From an uncultured Candidatus Melainabacteria bacterium (lineage in GTDB: Bacteria; Cyanobacteriota; Vampirovibrionia; Gastranaerophilales; Gastranaerophilaceae), in assembly GCA_934754505.1 (NCBI GenBank), contig CAKVIE010000025.1, positions 1 through 15,545 of the forward strand: 15,545 nucleotides of DNA, in the 5' to 3' direction. Every line of letters starts with the position of its first letter. Position 1 is the first letter of the stretch. Below, one piece after another: positions 14,453 through 15,545 of this stretch. A program made the translations under genes and the position numbers. The notes beneath the pieces were generated by a model. It saw only the letters and a program-made list of their open reading frames with translations. It searched no databases and had not been told where the DNA came from.

Positions 14453-14484
14453 GTCCGTAGGTTGGGTTTAAACCCAACAGAAAA
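14453..14484. repeat. Palindromic repeat D, copy 2
   Basis: GTTGGGTTTAAACCCAAC (14461-14478) is a perfect 18-bp palindrome, with the same GTCCGTAG lead and AGAAAAA tail as copy 1. It lies 18 bases beyond the prepilin stop codon. A hairpin is possible, but the T run of a terminator is missing. Confidence 0.75.
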
Positions 14485-14496
14485 ACTAACGCAACA

Positions 14497-15192
14497 TTAC
14501 CAGCTGACATCTTTTCTCAAATAATCCATGTTACCTTTTGCAATCACCCATGCTGCACAGCCATGCCCCGTTGTTTTACAACTTGAAAGCGGATTGCTTA
14601 AATCATCAGGTGTTCCATAAGGAAAAATTCCATATTTAGTAATATAAAAAGAAAAAGTGTCTTTTCCAAAAACATTAGGACCTTTATCCCCATTGATGTC
14701 AACAGTAGTAAGACCAATAACTTGACTTAAGGATTCTGTATCACCATAATTAGAATACGAAGTACCCCACACATAAAACGCAACTGACATACTATCATTT
14801 AATCTCAATTTAAATTGATTAGAAGAAACATTGTAATTCCATATCGCAGAGTTATTACCAAAAGATTTATATCCACTTTTTGCAAAGCAGTCTTCATTTG
14901 TTGACATACCGCAAACTTTTAGAGTACTCAACTGTTTTGCAAACATTTCTCCTAAATTTTTTGTGGCTTCAATATCATTTTCCCCAAGTGTAGAAGGTAT
15001 TATCTCTCCGTTTTCGGCAATGACTTTTTGATAAGCCTGACCAAGTACAGAATATGCTTTTTTAACGGCTGTAACGGTTTCTTGCTCATTAGTTTTATTG
15101 ATTAACGTCGGTATCGTCATCGCCGCAATAACGCCGATAATCACAAGTGTAATAAGCACTTCCGCAAGTGTAAAACCTTTTTTAAATTCCAT
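14497..15192 (-). CDS. Type IV prepilin-like protein (pseudopilin, N-methylation signal)
   Basis: The product has 231 residues. The short basic leader MEFKKG is followed by FTLAEVLITLVIIGVIAAM, the class III signal. Prepilin peptidase would cut after Gly6, leaving Phe1 and the conserved Glu5. The hydrophobic helix (about 7-30) anchors the protein until assembly. The globular part has VDINGDKGPNVFGKDTF, a calcium/turn motif seen in many pseudopilins, and Cys residues that may pair. The family forms type IV pili or type II secretion pseudopili; which one is unclear, since no other pilus gene is nearby, so it may be one of several scattered minor pilins. AAGGA lies 7 bases before the ATG, and a strong promoter precedes it. 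Confidence 0.9.
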   Translation of the reverse strand: MEFKKGFTLAEVLITLVIIGVIAAMTIPTLINKTNEQETVTAVKKAYSVLGQAYQKVIAENGEIIPSTLGENDIEATKNLGEMFAKQLSTLKVCGMSTNEDCFAKSGYKSFGNNSAIWNYNVSSNQFKLRLNDSMSVAFYVWGTSYSNYGDTESLSQVIGLTTVDINGDKGPNVFGKDTFSFYITKYGIFPYGTPDDLSNPLSSCKTTGHGCAAWVIAKGNMDYLRKDVSW

Positions 15193-15218
15193 AATAAATC
15201 CTTTTTATCCTTGAATTT

Positions 15219-15247
15219 ATTATCGGAATTTTTTACACCGCTTTCAA
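15219..15247 (-). promoter_or_regulatory. Sigma-70-type promoter of the prepilin-like gene
   Basis: On the minus strand TTGAAA (15247-15242), a 17-base spacer and GATAAT (15224-15219) precede the ATG at 15192 by 26 bases. Both boxes differ from consensus at one base. Confidence 0.75.
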
Positions 15248-15403
15248 GACACACTATCCCGTCTATTCTATTCTATTAAAGAGTTTATGGTTATTGAGTT
15301 TCCGTGTCAAGTAATTCGTTTTTACATTTCTTTACAATTCTGTTTTTGTTTCAAAATTGTAATATTTTTACAAGATTTTACGCATTTTGCAAAGTTTATT
15401 TAT

Positions 15404-15545
15404 TGGATCACCACGTCGCTCCGCTGTCTTGGATTTGCTTCACAAAAAACAGTCGCTCATTTCGCAAATGCTTTCATTCGCTATGTTTTTTGCTACTTCG
15501 GGTTCGCTCGCTCTGCTCGACTCCACCCTACGCTGTCTTGACCAG
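15404..15545. repeat. Terminal dispersed repeat cluster
   Basis: A partial part B (TGGATCACCACGTCGCTCCG) fuses at about 15424 to the TTGCTACTTCGG-type repeat, whose last 71 bases (15475-15545) equal 1-71. No gene is visible from 15248 to the end. Confidence 0.75.

Noticed and set aside
14461..14478. Palindrome D as the terminator of the prepilin gene
   Set aside because: The hairpin is perfect, but no T run follows on the minus strand.
1..15545. A small circular plasmid or phage based on identical ends
   Set aside because: tig, clpP, clpX and tRNA-Leu are chromosomal, no replication or capsid gene is present, and the shared end belongs to a dispersed repeat type.

Overview
The window is an AT-rich bacterial chromosomal segment using the standard code. 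Its core is the housekeeping order tig-clpP-clpX. A type IV prepilin-like gene with the FTLAEVLITL signature, a membrane-anchored kelch protein and many short dispersed repeats lie around that core. This combination reminds me of gut Melainabacteria/Gastranaerophilales, but no marker here settles the taxonomy.

Layout. Positions 1-458 hold only dispersed repeats. A kelch-repeat membrane protein (minus) follows at 459-1820, and another repeat cluster fills 1842-2160. The stretch 2161-8260 is an accessory block bounded by two 39-bp direct repeats that differ at one base. All its convincing genes are on the minus strand. In transcription order they are: a protein resembling DUF6414 and a single-domain Clp-like AAA+ ATPase (translationally coupled), a tyrosine-recombinase-like protein without its catalytic end, an AbiEi/AbiEii-type toxin-antitoxin pair, and a zinc-finger (HNH/treble-clef-like) protein. 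Just beyond the right-hand repeat are a bidirectional terminator and a tRNA-Leu(UAG) with a clear promoter.

Right half. A 14-TM DHA2-type MFS transporter (minus) is divergent from the tig-clpP-clpX run (plus), which ends at a strong bidirectional terminator. A small protein of 83 residues converges on that terminator. Next comes a second dense repeat cluster (13.9-14.5 kb), the prepilin-like gene with a textbook sigma-70 promoter, and a last repeat stretch. The final 71 bases are identical to the first 71 bases of the window.

How the parts work together. Trigger factor folds nascent chains and ClpXP degrades unfolded or tagged proteins, so the plus-strand run is a protein-quality module. The minus-strand block looks like a mobile or defence-type island: toxin-antitoxin, recombinase relic, zinc-finger protein, flanking direct repeats and lower GC than the clp genes. 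The coupled DUF6414-like/AAA+ pair is the best candidate for a poorly described system. Nothing here proves an antiviral role, and several boundaries and functions are inference.
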